Source: Candidatus Kouleothrix ribensis
Lineage (GTDB): Bacteria > Chloroflexota > Chloroflexia > Chloroflexales > Roseiflexaceae
Assembly: GCA_016722075.1 (NCBI GenBank)
Contig: JADKGW010000001.1
Location: forward strand, 3,100,001 to 3,164,000
Reading direction: 5' to 3'
DNA length: 64,000 nt
In this document: positions 8,372 through 15,277 of the stretch, piece by piece
How positions within the stretch are numbered: the first letter of the stretch is position 1
Layout: the number at the start of each line of letters is the position of its first letter
The notes under the pieces: generated by a model
Databases searched by the model: none
What the model saw: only the letters and a program-made list of their open reading frames with translations
What the model was told of the DNA's origin: nothing
Translations under genes and position numbers: made by a program

Positions 8372-9313
8372 CTAGGCAGCCTTACCGTCAAGCTGCGGCA
8401 TTGTAACTCCGGTAAGTTCCTCGGACACCGACCACAGCTTGCGCGCTGCGGCCGCGTCATGAGCGGCGGCGCTCGACTCCACGATCACGGGATAGCCCCG
8501 CATTTCACTGAAGCCGCCGGGGCCGAAATAGGCCCCGCCCACAGCCTGGGGATCCGCTGCGGCCCGCAATGTGGGCAATGCACCCATCGCGGCCGACTGC
8601 ATGATGATCGCCAAAAGGGGGCGCGCCAACCGGAAGAGCAAGCGATCCTCCATGTGGTTGGCCAGATTGGTGTTGGATCCGCCGGGATGGGCTGCGGTGG
8701 CCCTGGCATCCGCACCAATGGCCTCAAAGCGGCGTTGCAGCTCGTAGGTAAAGAGCAGGTTGGCCAGCTTCGATCGGCCATAGGCCTGCATGGGCGTATA
8801 GCCCTTGCCGCCTTCGTACATAAGGTTGTCGAAGTCCATGCTGCCCGTGCGGTGCGCCCCGCTGCTGATGTTGACCACCCGTGCGCCGGGGGTGGTTAGG
8901 ATTCGATCGATCAACAGCCCGGTGAGCGCAAAGTGGCCCAGGTGGTTGGTGCCGAACTGGCGCTCGAAGCCATCGTCGGTCGTGCCATACGGCACCATCA
9001 TGATGCCGGCGTTGTTGATCAACCGATCCAGCCGGTCGTACCTGGCGTTGAAGGCGGCGGCGAAGGCACGGATCGAAGCCTGGCTCGCCAGATCGAGCTG
9101 CATGATCTCGACGGAGGCGTTGGGAACTTGCGCCTGAATCTGGCTCAGGGCCGTTTGAGCTTTGTCCATGCTGCGGCAAGCCAGGATGGTGCGGCCGCCC
9201 TTGCGGGCCAACTCCAAGGCAGCTTCATAGCCGATGCCGCTGTTGGCCCCGGTGACAATGATCACGTTGCCGGTCAGGTCGGGGATCGCGCTGGTCGTCC
9301 AGTGATTGCTCAT
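8372..9313 (-). CDS. Short-chain dehydrogenase/reductase (retinol dehydrogenase-like)
   Basis: 313 residues of classical SDR fold: TGxxxGIG cofactor motif (VTGANSGIGYEAALELARKG), NNAG (LINNAGIMMVPYG), catalytic Ser in NISSGAH and YxxxK in YGRSK. The length and the HPGG motif (AAHPGGSNTNL) fit the WW-domain-oxidoreductase/retinol-dehydrogenase-like subgroup that reduces or oxidises lipophilic carbonyls or alcohols with NADP(H). Substrate unknown. A degenerate copy of the TetR operator lies about 25 bp before the start codon, so regulation by the neighbouring TetR gene is likely. Confidence 0.9.
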   Translation of the reverse strand: MSNHWTTSAIPDLTGNVIIVTGANSGIGYEAALELARKGGRTILACRSMDKAQTALSQIQAQVPNASVEIMQLDLASQASIRAFAAAFNARYDRLDRLINNAGIMMVPYGTTDDGFERQFGTNHLGHFALTGLLIDRILTTPGARVVNISSGAHRTGSMDFDNLMYEGGKGYTPMQAYGRSKLANLLFTYELQRRFEAIGADARATAAHPGGSNTNLANHMEDRLLFRLARPLLAIIMQSAAMGALPTLRAAADPQAVGGAYFGPGGFSEMRGYPVIVESSAAAHDAAAARKLWSVSEELTGVTMPQLDGKAA

Positions 9314-9336
9314 GGTGGGGATGGTTCCTTCTCGAT

Positions 9337-9350
9337 TGAGTGGTCAGTCA
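9337..9350. promoter_or_regulatory. TetR-type operator upstream of the SDR gene
   Basis: Read on the minus strand the site is TGACTGACCACTCA. It matches the first seven and last four bases of the perfect operator TGACTGATTAGTCA found before the tetR gene (10014-10027). Its position directly upstream of the SDR gene suggests that the two are co-regulated. Confidence 0.5.
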
Positions 9351-9398
9351 GATAACTGTCAGACCATCGGATTCCGACCAACATCGGTGGGACGTACT

Positions 9399-9425
9399 TC
9401 CCGCGATGTGTGGTTACACGCGGGA
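9399..9425 (-). terminator. Hairpin immediately after the tetR stop codon
   Basis: TCCCGCG and CGCGGGA arms with an additional TGT/ACA pairing inside form a stem directly after the TetR stop. There is no clear T run. It would separate tetR from the SDR gene. Confidence 0.45.
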
Positions 9426-9992
9426 CTACGCCGTTACGCCGTCCCAGAATATATCGAAGCTGATGGCGATTAACTGGGTCAAGGCCATGTCGCGCAAATT
9501 ATGAGCCAGCGCGTAACGCACGGTGGCGTCCAACGCGGCCAACGTCAGGTTGGTGAAGTATTCGCTGGAAATCGCCTTGAAGAGACCGGCGTCGAAACCG
9601 CTCTGAATCAGATCGTATATGATCGAAAGCTCCTCAGACTGTCGATTCAGAGTCTCGGCGCTGAGCAGATCCGAGAGCAGCAGCTGCTGTTTTAAGGCAT
9701 AATGGGTCGGATAGCGTACACCCCAGTCGATGTGCCGGAACCAGATGTGGCCCAAACAGCTCTTCACATCAGCATGTGCCGGATACCCGACCATGATGTG
9801 CTGGCTCCACTTGTGCTTCAAGTGCAGATAGACGGCATCGATCAGTGCGTCTTTGCTGGGGAAGTAGTTGAAGAGCGTCCCGGTGGCCACGCCGGCGTGC
9901 TTGGCGATCCGGGATGTGGGGGTGTTCCAGAAGCCTTCCCTGGCAAAAAGATCGATGGATGCTTCCAGCAGTTGCTGCTCTTTCTCGTTCAT
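9426..9992 (-). CDS. TetR-family transcriptional repressor
   Basis: 188 residues. The first 50 are a TetR helix-turn-helix: LFAREGFWNTPTSRIAKHAG then VATGTLFNYFPSKDALIDAV. The remainder is an alpha-helical ligand domain with a conserved-looking HIDWGVRYPTHYALKQQLLL segment. The promoter is near consensus: TTGACT (10028-10023), 17 bases, TATACT (10005-10000), then only 7 bases to the ATG, so the mRNA is probably leaderless. The perfect operator at 10014-10027 overlaps the -35, arguing for autorepression. The divergent operator copy before the SDR gene suggests the target operon SDR-ltrA. Confidence 0.9.
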   Translation of the reverse strand: MNEKEQQLLEASIDLFAREGFWNTPTSRIAKHAGVATGTLFNYFPSKDALIDAVYLHLKHKWSQHIMVGYPAHADVKSCLGHIWFRHIDWGVRYPTHYALKQQLLLSDLLSAETLNRQSEELSIIYDLIQSGFDAGLFKAISSEYFTNLTLAALDATVRYALAHNLRDMALTQLIAISFDIFWDGVTA

Positions 9993-9999
9993 ACAGGGG

Positions 10000-10028
10000 A
10001 GTATATCAGCAACTGACTAATCAGTCAA
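10000..10028 (-). promoter_or_regulatory. tetR promoter with overlapping perfect operator
   Basis: On the minus strand, TTGACT and TATACT are separated by exactly 17 bp. The palindrome TGACTGATTAGTCA (10027-10014) starts inside the -35 and fills the spacer. The -10 ends 7 bases before the ATG, which predicts transcription starting at or within one or two bases of the start codon. Confidence 0.75.
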
Positions 10029-10205
10029 ATCAGAACATTGAGCGATTATGCGCTGGTTGTGAGCGCGTCGCTGGAACAAGGTGGAACGTGGAGCGGCGCT
10101 GTGGAGAATCTGTCTCAGCAGTGGGTCCCGCTCTTTGTGCGGGCAACACAGCCAATATTGCCCGGCAACCAGCGCCTGATTGAGCGTAAGGGCCTGGCGT
10201 TCACG
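10026..10205 (+). pseudogene. DprA-like (SLOG domain) fragment
   Basis: The plus strand reads SDYALVVSASLEQGGTWSGA, VENL, then WVPLFVRATQPI and QRLIERKGLAF. This resembles the C-terminal part of DNA-processing protein A-type SLOG proteins (GGTW-A-GAVE, VYVR, RRKGALPW). Only about 55 residues remain, and the segment is closely squeezed between tetR and the LuxR gene, with no N-terminal Rossmann motif. Probably a remnant; a small diverged SLOG protein cannot be excluded. Confidence 0.4.
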
Positions 10206-10297
10206 CATCCGAAATGGCAGATTATCTTACGCCGCGACCTGCTGCCAGCGAGCGTGTGGGTAGTGTGTGGGGCAGGAATGCGCACAAGGCCCGATCG

Positions 10298-11398
10298 CTA
10301 GCGTGGGCCGACATACGGCAGATAGTGATCGCCGAGCATTTTGGCCACCAGCTCGCCACGGCTATGCACCCCGACTTTCGTGAAGATGGCTTTAAGATGA
10401 TCCTGCACCGTGTGGCTAGAAACATGGAGTGTTTGCGCCATTTCAATCGATGACAGCCCCTGCAATACGAGTTGCACAACCTCGCGTTCACGAACTGTGA
10501 AGACATATGCCTGCATCAGCAGCTGGGCAATCTCCGATGCCGGCGCCATCTCCAGGATAATCGCGGTCTGAATCATGCTCGAGTCCGGCCCGGTCAGGTA
10601 GGAGCCATGTACGATGAGCCAGCGTCCCGCACGCGTCTGGACGCGCAGGTGCGCCTGGAGCGGAGGAGATTCGCCCCGCTGCGCAATCAGGCGAGCGCGC
10701 ATCGCCACCTCGTGGATGGGCGCCGGCAGCCAGCCATCGTCCCAACGTTGCCGCGATTCACACAACTCATCGAGCCATGCATGCGCGGCACCATTGATCG
10801 CCTGAATCACCCCATCGGCACCGAGCACAATCAAGCCTGGCCCATGCTGATCAACCACAACCGATGAGCGCTCCTGCCGCACTGCCAGGCGAAAGCCCTC
10901 GGCCAGCGGCGCCGACAGCTGCGCTAGAAACTGCCCCTCGGCCCGTGAAAAATCGGGCGAATCGGGCCGGCGGAACAGCGTCACCCCGCCCCAGCAAGCC
11001 TGATGGGACACAAAAGCCACCCGCAACTCATGCGTTGCGCCGATTATCGGCATCACTGAGCGGTACCGGTGACTATGCTGCAGGTCGCCATGCATGCCCT
11101 GGCTGAGGATGCCGTAGCGTTGGGCAGACCGTGCAAGCTGGCTGAATTTATAGACGTCCTCTACCAGGTATTCATTCTCGGCTGCGAGGCTGAAGGCGCG
11201 GTCGGGAAGCCCCTCGGAGACCTCGCTGGTGATCAGGAGCGTGCCAGGGTCGATCGTCCCCATACAGCAGGCATCAAACAAGATCACACGGCGAAGCTCG
11301 CCAATCACCGCCTGCCGCAGTGCAACGGAATCGAGTCCCCTTTGGCAGAGATTGGCAATTGCACGGCTCACTTGAGCGGTCGTGGCGCGATGCTCCAT
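10298..11398 (-). CDS. LuxR-family regulator with N-terminal sensory (GAF/PAS-like) region
   Basis: 366 residues. The C terminus is a LuxR helix-turn-helix (TVREREVVQLVLQGLSSIEM, then SSHTVQDHLKAIFTKVGVHS). The N-terminal 170 residues look GAF-like (ILFDACCMGTIDPGTLLITS), and a PAS-like segment follows (GLIVLGADGVIQAINGAAHA). There is no ATPase domain, so it differs from the MalT-type regulators nearby. It is transcribed away from a cupin gene at 11550, which may be its target. The ligand is unknown. ATG at 11398 is the first plausible start; no strong ribosome site was noted. Confidence 0.85.
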   Translation of the reverse strand: MEHRATTAQVSRAIANLCQRGLDSVALRQAVIGELRRVILFDACCMGTIDPGTLLITSEVSEGLPDRAFSLAAENEYLVEDVYKFSQLARSAQRYGILSQGMHGDLQHSHRYRSVMPIIGATHELRVAFVSHQACWGGVTLFRRPDSPDFSRAEGQFLAQLSAPLAEGFRLAVRQERSSVVVDQHGPGLIVLGADGVIQAINGAAHAWLDELCESRQRWDDGWLPAPIHEVAMRARLIAQRGESPPLQAHLRVQTRAGRWLIVHGSYLTGPDSSMIQTAIILEMAPASEIAQLLMQAYVFTVREREVVQLVLQGLSSIEMAQTLHVSSHTVQDHLKAIFTKVGVHSRGELVAKMLGDHYLPYVGPR

Positions 11399-11549
11399 CG
11401 GCTTTACCTCACACTTGGTATTCGATATCCATATCAGGGCAGGATTCGGCGCGCGAAAAAACCCCTCGTTTCTGGGATGGATATACGGGGTTCTGCAGAG
11501 CTACACTCTCCTCGATAGATCTCTGTTGCACAGTGAGGGAGCGTATGCG

Positions 11550-12041
11550 ATGACAGATACCACGATGACACAGGGCTACACGCTGGATGCCGGCGCAGGC
11601 GAGGCACTCTGGGCGATGGGCGAACGGCTGGTGCTTAAGGCCACTAGGGCGCAGACCGGCGGCGCGTTCACGATTTTCGAGGACTTGGTCGCCGCTGGCG
11701 GCGAGCCGCCCCCGCATGTCCACGAACGTGAGGATGAAGCATACTACATCCTGGAGGGCGCAATCGCGGTGACGGTCGGCGGGCAGACCTACCAGGCCGG
11801 GCCGGGCGCCTTTGTCTTTCTCCCACGGCTCGTTCCACACCACTGGCAGGTGACCAGCGCTGAGCCTGTGCGCATGCTGGTCTTCTTCACCCCGGCCGGC
11901 GTGGAAGGCTTCTTCCAGGCCCTCAGCCGCCCGGCCGAAGCGCCGACAACCCCGCCACCGAGTCCTCCCGATCTGCCGAAGATCATCCAGACCGCCGGCG
12001 AGTATGGGATCCGCCTCGCCGGACCGCCCCCGGCCGCCTGA
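11550..12041 (+). CDS. Cupin-domain protein
   Basis: 163 residues. One cupin barrel: motif 1 is PPPHVHEREDEAYYILEGAI, with His-x-His and Glu as metal ligands, and motif 2 lies in PGAFVFLPRLVPHHWQV. A proline-rich linker and a short C-terminal tail follow. Such single cupins include quercetin-dioxygenase-like enzymes and sugar isomerases, but the reaction cannot be assigned. The ATG has GAGGGAG (11535-11541) 8 bases upstream. It is divergent from the LuxR regulator at 10298. A second cupin with similar motifs (36653) also stands next to a LuxR gene. Confidence 0.88.
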   Translation: MTDTTMTQGYTLDAGAGEALWAMGERLVLKATRAQTGGAFTIFEDLVAAGGEPPPHVHEREDEAYYILEGAIAVTVGGQTYQAGPGAFVFLPRLVPHHWQVTSAEPVRMLVFFTPAGVEGFFQALSRPAEAPTTPPPSPPDLPKIIQTAGEYGIRLAGPPPAA

Positions 12042-12063
12042 ACCGCACAGAAGGACTGATCCT

Positions 12064-12411
12064 ATGCGCAGTGATCGGTGCGACAGGTCAGCAGGGCGGC
12101 GGGCTGGTACGCGCCATCCTGGGCGACCCGCAGCGCCGATTCGTCGCGCGGCGACGCGCGATCCATACTCTGAGCGCGCCCGTGCGCTCGCACGGCTCGA
12201 CGCCGAGATCGTTGCCGCCGACCTCGACGACCCCGCGAGTTTGGAGCGGGCCTTCGATGGCGCGTATGGCGCGTTCTGTGTGACCTTCTTCTGGGCGCAT
12301 TTCTCGCCTGAGCGCGAGATCACCCAAGCGCGTGCAATGGCCGCCGCCGCGCGCCGCGCCGGCCTCCAACATGCGATCTGGCCAACCCTTGAAGACAGTC
12401 GCCAGTGGTAG
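12064..12411 (+). pseudogene. NmrA-family NAD(P)-binding protein, frameshifted and truncated
   Basis: The Rossmann motif VIGATGQQGGGLVRAIL is in one frame (from about 12069). The continuation RALARLDAEIVAADLDDPAS, LERAFDGAYGAFCVT and AWAHFSPE-like sequence (WAHFSPEREITQARAMAAA) is in another. At least one frameshift near 12150 separates them. The gene stops at HAIWPTLEDSRQW, about 115 residues into a family of about 300. It follows the cupin gene by 22 bp and was probably once cotranscribed with it. Confidence 0.7.
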
Positions 12412-12431
12412 TGGAAAAGCTGCGGATGTGG

Positions 12432-12560
12432 CGTGTCAAGGTGCCATCTGCTTGCACGAGGCGGCAACAGACCACGACGGTCTTCTTGTGAACATCGATC
12501 CCGGCACACTGGGTCTAGAGAATCTGCAGATCCACCTCGGCTCTGGACGGTCGTAGCTTG
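12432..12560 (-). pseudogene. IS110-family transposase N-terminal fragment
   Basis: The minus strand reads EVDLQIL, a stop codon, then TQCAGIDVHKKTVVVC. AGIDVHKKTVV is the start of the DEDD catalytic domain of IS110-type transposases. The in-frame TAG and the loss of everything after about 30 residues show decay. It lies between the broken NmrA gene and the intact IS982-type element, in a stretch of layered insertions. Confidence 0.6.
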
Positions 12561-12840
12561 CGCAACGGGCAGGATGCCGGTTAGTCGAGAAACTCACGTA
12601 CGGGCGTCCCGGATCAGACCGGGTTCCACAACGCAATGTGCCATACAGCATCCAGGTCAGTCTCGTATCCAGACTCGTGGCACTCGGGAACAATCGACCG
12701 TGATGCCAGCTGCTTGGCTCGAGATCATACCTGATTTTCATCGCCGCAGTGTGCGCGAAGCCCATGGTAGTCTCGTATGCAAGAAGCCACGCCATAGCTA
12801 TTAGGGCGATGTGCTAGTTAGATAACTTGACATATTGGTC

Positions 12841-12888
12841 TCCAGGTGCTAAAGATTGACGGTCTGACGATCAACCTTTAGCCCTGGA
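12841..12888 (+). promoter_or_regulatory. Hairpin sequestering the transposase ribosome binding site
   Basis: TCCAG-GCTAAAG-TTGA pairs with TCAA-CTTTAGC-CTGGA with small bulges. The 3' arm CTGGA (12884-12888) contains most of the GGAG ribosome site for ATG 12897. Such structures in IS leaders limit transposase translation from read-through transcripts (known for other IS families; inferred here). Confidence 0.5.
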
Positions 12889-12896
12889 GAACTGCG

Positions 12897-13810
12897 ATGA
12901 TAACCGATTTTGATGACTTCTGCACCTGGATGTTCGTGCTGATTGACGACATCTGGCAGGTGATCGGCCCCTTGTACCGCCGACCCGGTCCGGTAAGTGA
13001 TTGTTCGGATAGTGAACTGCTGACTATGGCGATTGTCGGCGAGTGCCGGGAATGGGATAAGGAGACCAATCTGATTGGCGAGTGGCAAAATTATCGGCAT
13101 CTGTTCCCCGTCATTCCTGAGCGAACACGCTTCAATCGGCGCCGTCGCAATTTGATGGGGGCGATCGATCACCTGCGCCGCATGGTGCTGCGGGTGCTGG
13201 ATGTGGCGCAGGACGGGCAATGCGTCATTGACAGCTTGCCCGTGCCGGTGGTGCAGTTCCATCTGGTGCCGGCTTCGACGGGCGACTGGGATGCCCACGG
13301 TGCCGCGTTTGGGCGGTGTGCCACGAAAAAGCAGACCATTTATGGCTATCGGTTGCACCTGCTGATTACGCTTGGCGGCGCGATCGTGGACTTCGAACTG
13401 ACCAGTGCCAATGCCGATGACCGCGATGCTGCCCGCGACATGTTGCCCTCCCATCCAGGGTTGACGGTGATTGGCGATAAAGGCTACATCAGTGCCGAAT
13501 TGGCCGCACAGTTGTGGGAGCAGTACCGGATCTGCTTGCTGACATTGCCACGGGCCAATCAGCACGACCAACTCCCGCCGGAGGTGCGGCGGCTGATCAA
13601 TCAAGTCCGCCAGATTATTGAGACGGTGAATGATCAACTGACCGAGCAATTCCAGATTGAGACCAATCACGCACAGAGCTTTTGGGGCTGTGTGCGCGCT
13701 TGTCCACCAAGTTGACCGCCCATACGTTGTGTCTCTATCTCAATCGGTTGCTTGGCAACCCGGAATGGTTGCGCATTAAGGCACTCGCATTTCCGAACAT
13801 CCGTGCGTAA
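12897..13810 (+). CDS. IS982-family transposase (C-terminal frameshift)
   Basis: DDE transposase. It reads 272 residues to TGA 13715: N-terminal SELLTMAIVGECREWDKETN, CVIDSLPVPVVQF with the first Asp, VIGDKGYISAELA with the second, and IETVNDQLTEQFQIE with the catalytic Glu. After SFWG the frame goes astray; a one-base shift restores LCARLSTKLTAHTLCLYLNR and runs to TAA 13810, giving the normal family C terminus. The shift site (TTTTGGGGC, about 13682-13690) is not a standard slippery heptamer in phase, so a deletion of one base is more likely than programmed frameshifting. All catalytic residues precede it. Confidence 0.88.
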
Positions 13811-13891
13811 TTGGATGATTTTTAACTAGCACATCGCCCTATTATAGCAACGACGTGGCTTCGTTACAAGAAGGCGCTACCCGCGCACGCT

Positions 13892-14045
13892 ATGCTGCCA
13901 CCTCCCGCCAGGGGACGTACCAACAGCGCATCGCCGCGTCGATCGTGCATCGCTACGACGTGGACTGTGTGGGGTGGCCATGTCGGCATCACCCTCGCCG
14001 CCACGCATCCCGAGCGGCTACGCAGCCTGATCGCCAAAGCTTGTT
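13892..14045 (+). pseudogene. Alpha/beta-hydrolase fragment
   Basis: The plus strand reads VWGGHVGITLAATHPERLRS then LIAKA, the helix after the nucleophile elbow of alpha/beta hydrolases. The preceding frame holds RYDVDCVGW, matching the strand before the elbow, so a frameshift splits the G-x-S-x-G region. No N- or C-terminal parts remain. It is cut off by the membrane protein gene at 14050 and lies just outside the IS right end. Confidence 0.5.
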
Positions 14046-14049
14046 CGGG

Positions 14050-14712
14050 TTACGCTGCCGGGCTTGGGTTGCTGCGCAGAAGAACGATGCCCAGCCAGAT
14101 GAACCAGATGATTTGGCTCAAGCCAAACATTCCAACCATCATCTCGGTCAACCCTGGGATAATTGAGATGATGCCGACCGCGCCAACCAACAAGCCGAGC
14201 ATGTTCAGCCCCCTGGGCAGCCCGCCCGCCCGCAGCCCGGCCAGGCTGACCAGCAGCGTCAACGGCCCGCCGAGGATTTCGCCATTGGCGTTGCCCAGCC
14301 CATGCGCCACGGCTTCAATTCCCTGCCAGGTCAACGCAGCCTGGGCGGGGTCTTGAGCATAGAGCGGAACAATCGTAGCGAGCCCGGCATTCGCAACCAT
14401 GCCACTGGCGATCAGCGAGCCAGCCCAGATGATGCCGATTGCGGTCGCCGCCTGCATGATCGCCGGTGCGCCGGACTTCAAGCGCTCGTATAACGCCAGC
14501 AACAGGATGATCAGGCACAAGCCAAAGAAGACGTACATAAGCAGGTTGGTTGAAAAGATGACCACCTGGTTGTCGACGTTCAGGGCTACCTTCTGGGCCG
14601 GCTCGGTGACGCTGGAGTAGTCCAAAACGACGAGAAACAGTACAATTCCGATCAGGTAGGCGGCTGCCATGTACAGCGCGGAGAAGCCACCGATCTTTTG
14701 TAGCGTTTTCAC
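14050..14712 (-). CDS. DUF4386-like multi-pass membrane protein
   Basis: 220 residues with about six hydrophobic helices (for example FSALYMAAAYLIGIVLFLVV, LLMYVFFGLCLIILLLALYE, FGLSQIIWFIWLGIVLL). The N-terminal KIGGFSALYMAAAYLIG and the ordering of helices resemble DUF4386 proteins, which have no assigned function. GTG 14712 is chosen because AAGGAG lies 7 bases upstream and the longer frame has no ribosome site. It is the third gene of a LuxR/90-aa protein/membrane protein arrangement that recurs at 29662-33272. Membrane-level role unknown. Confidence 0.7.
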   Translation of the reverse strand: MKTLQKIGGFSALYMAAAYLIGIVLFLVVLDYSSVTEPAQKVALNVDNQVVIFSTNLLMYVFFGLCLIILLLALYERLKSGAPAIMQAATAIGIIWAGSLIASGMVANAGLATIVPLYAQDPAQAALTWQGIEAVAHGLGNANGEILGGPLTLLVSLAGLRAGGLPRGLNMLGLLVGAVGIISIIPGLTEMMVGMFGLSQIIWFIWLGIVLLRSNPSPAA

Positions 14713-14797
14713 GTTTTTCTCCTTTCTGAACGATATAGACGAGATGCGCTGCATCGAATGATCCCAGCTGCTGCATGCGATTGGGCTTGCATACACC

Positions 14798-15070
14798 TTA
14801 CGATGTGGCGCCTGACTGATCGGCCTGGCCGGGGTCAGCCGGGCTGACTGATACCAGTGGTATGCCCAGATCACGCACTTTTTTGAGCAAGCCGTACAAC
14901 GCGGCCTGATCGATCACCACACCAACGAGCCGCGTAGTACCGTCCGCTTCCAGCGAGATGGTCAGGCCCTCAAACTGGCTGGCCCAGCGGGCATCCAGGT
15001 GCCCCCTGACGCGGATTTCGTACCGTTCAGGCGCGGGATGGGCTTGTATTGGTGTGGGTGTTTCACTCAT
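14798..15070 (-). CDS. Conserved 90-aa protein (paralogue of 30111-30383), LuxR-associated
   Basis: 90 residues, soluble, no signal peptide. The core YEIRVRGHLDARWASQFEGL plus DQAALYGLLKKVRDLGIPL is shared with the protein at 30111-30383, roughly half identical by eye. Both lie directly downstream of a MalT-type LuxR gene and upstream of a small membrane protein in the same orientation. The pattern suggests a compact alpha/beta fold with a two-strand start, a helix and a VRDLGxPLxSV end. No function is known to me. A regulatory partner of the LuxR ATPase is one hypothesis. Confidence 0.75.
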   Translation of the reverse strand: MSETPTPIQAHPAPERYEIRVRGHLDARWASQFEGLTISLEADGTTRLVGVVIDQAALYGLLKKVRDLGIPLVSVSPADPGQADQSGATS

Positions 15071-15219
15071 ACTGGGCCTCTTGAGCGGGTGGGTTTCACT
15101 AGCGCTGGCTTCGTGCTTTGCTTCAACTCAAGCATACAAGCCCATGTAGTGAGACGTCATCGCTACATGTGTCGATTGATGTGTTGATTTTTCACCAAGC
15201 AGGTGTGATCGACATACAA

Positions 15220-15253
15220 AGCCCTGGCCAGTGGTTCGAACCACCGGCCAGGG
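15220..15253 (-). terminator. Near-perfect palindromic terminator after the LuxR gene
   Basis: GCCCTGGCC-a-GTGGTTC and GAACCAC-c-GGCCAGGGC form a 34-bp palindrome with one mismatched pair, centred on TTCGAA, 25 bp after the LuxR stop codon. In RNA it makes a stem of about 15 bp; CTTTGT follows on the minus strand. Confidence 0.65.
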
Positions 15254-15277
15254 CCAGCATTGACGACTGCATACCCG

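Larger units (their letters stand above)
12804..13840 (+). mobile_element. IS982-family insertion sequence
   Basis: Perfect 18-bp terminal inverted repeats, AGGGCGATGTGCTAGTTA at 12804-12821 and its complement at 13823-13840, bound a 1037-bp element with one transposase gene. ATT occurs on both outer sides (12801-12803 and 13841-13843), a possible 3-bp target duplication; the repeats may extend one base further, which would change this. Size and transposase agree with IS982. Confidence 0.88.

Noticed and set aside
12849..13670. 273-residue antisense frame across the transposase gene
   Set aside because: It is the exact complement of a well-recognised IS982 transposase and matches no family.
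13680..13700. Programmed frameshift in the transposase gene
   Set aside because: TTTTGGGGC is not an in-phase slippery heptamer and IS982 transposases are normally single-frame; a one-base deletion is simpler.
15216..15255. tRNA gene suggested by GTGGTTCGAACCAC
   Set aside because: The sequence is a simple palindrome; no acceptor, D or anticodon arms are present.
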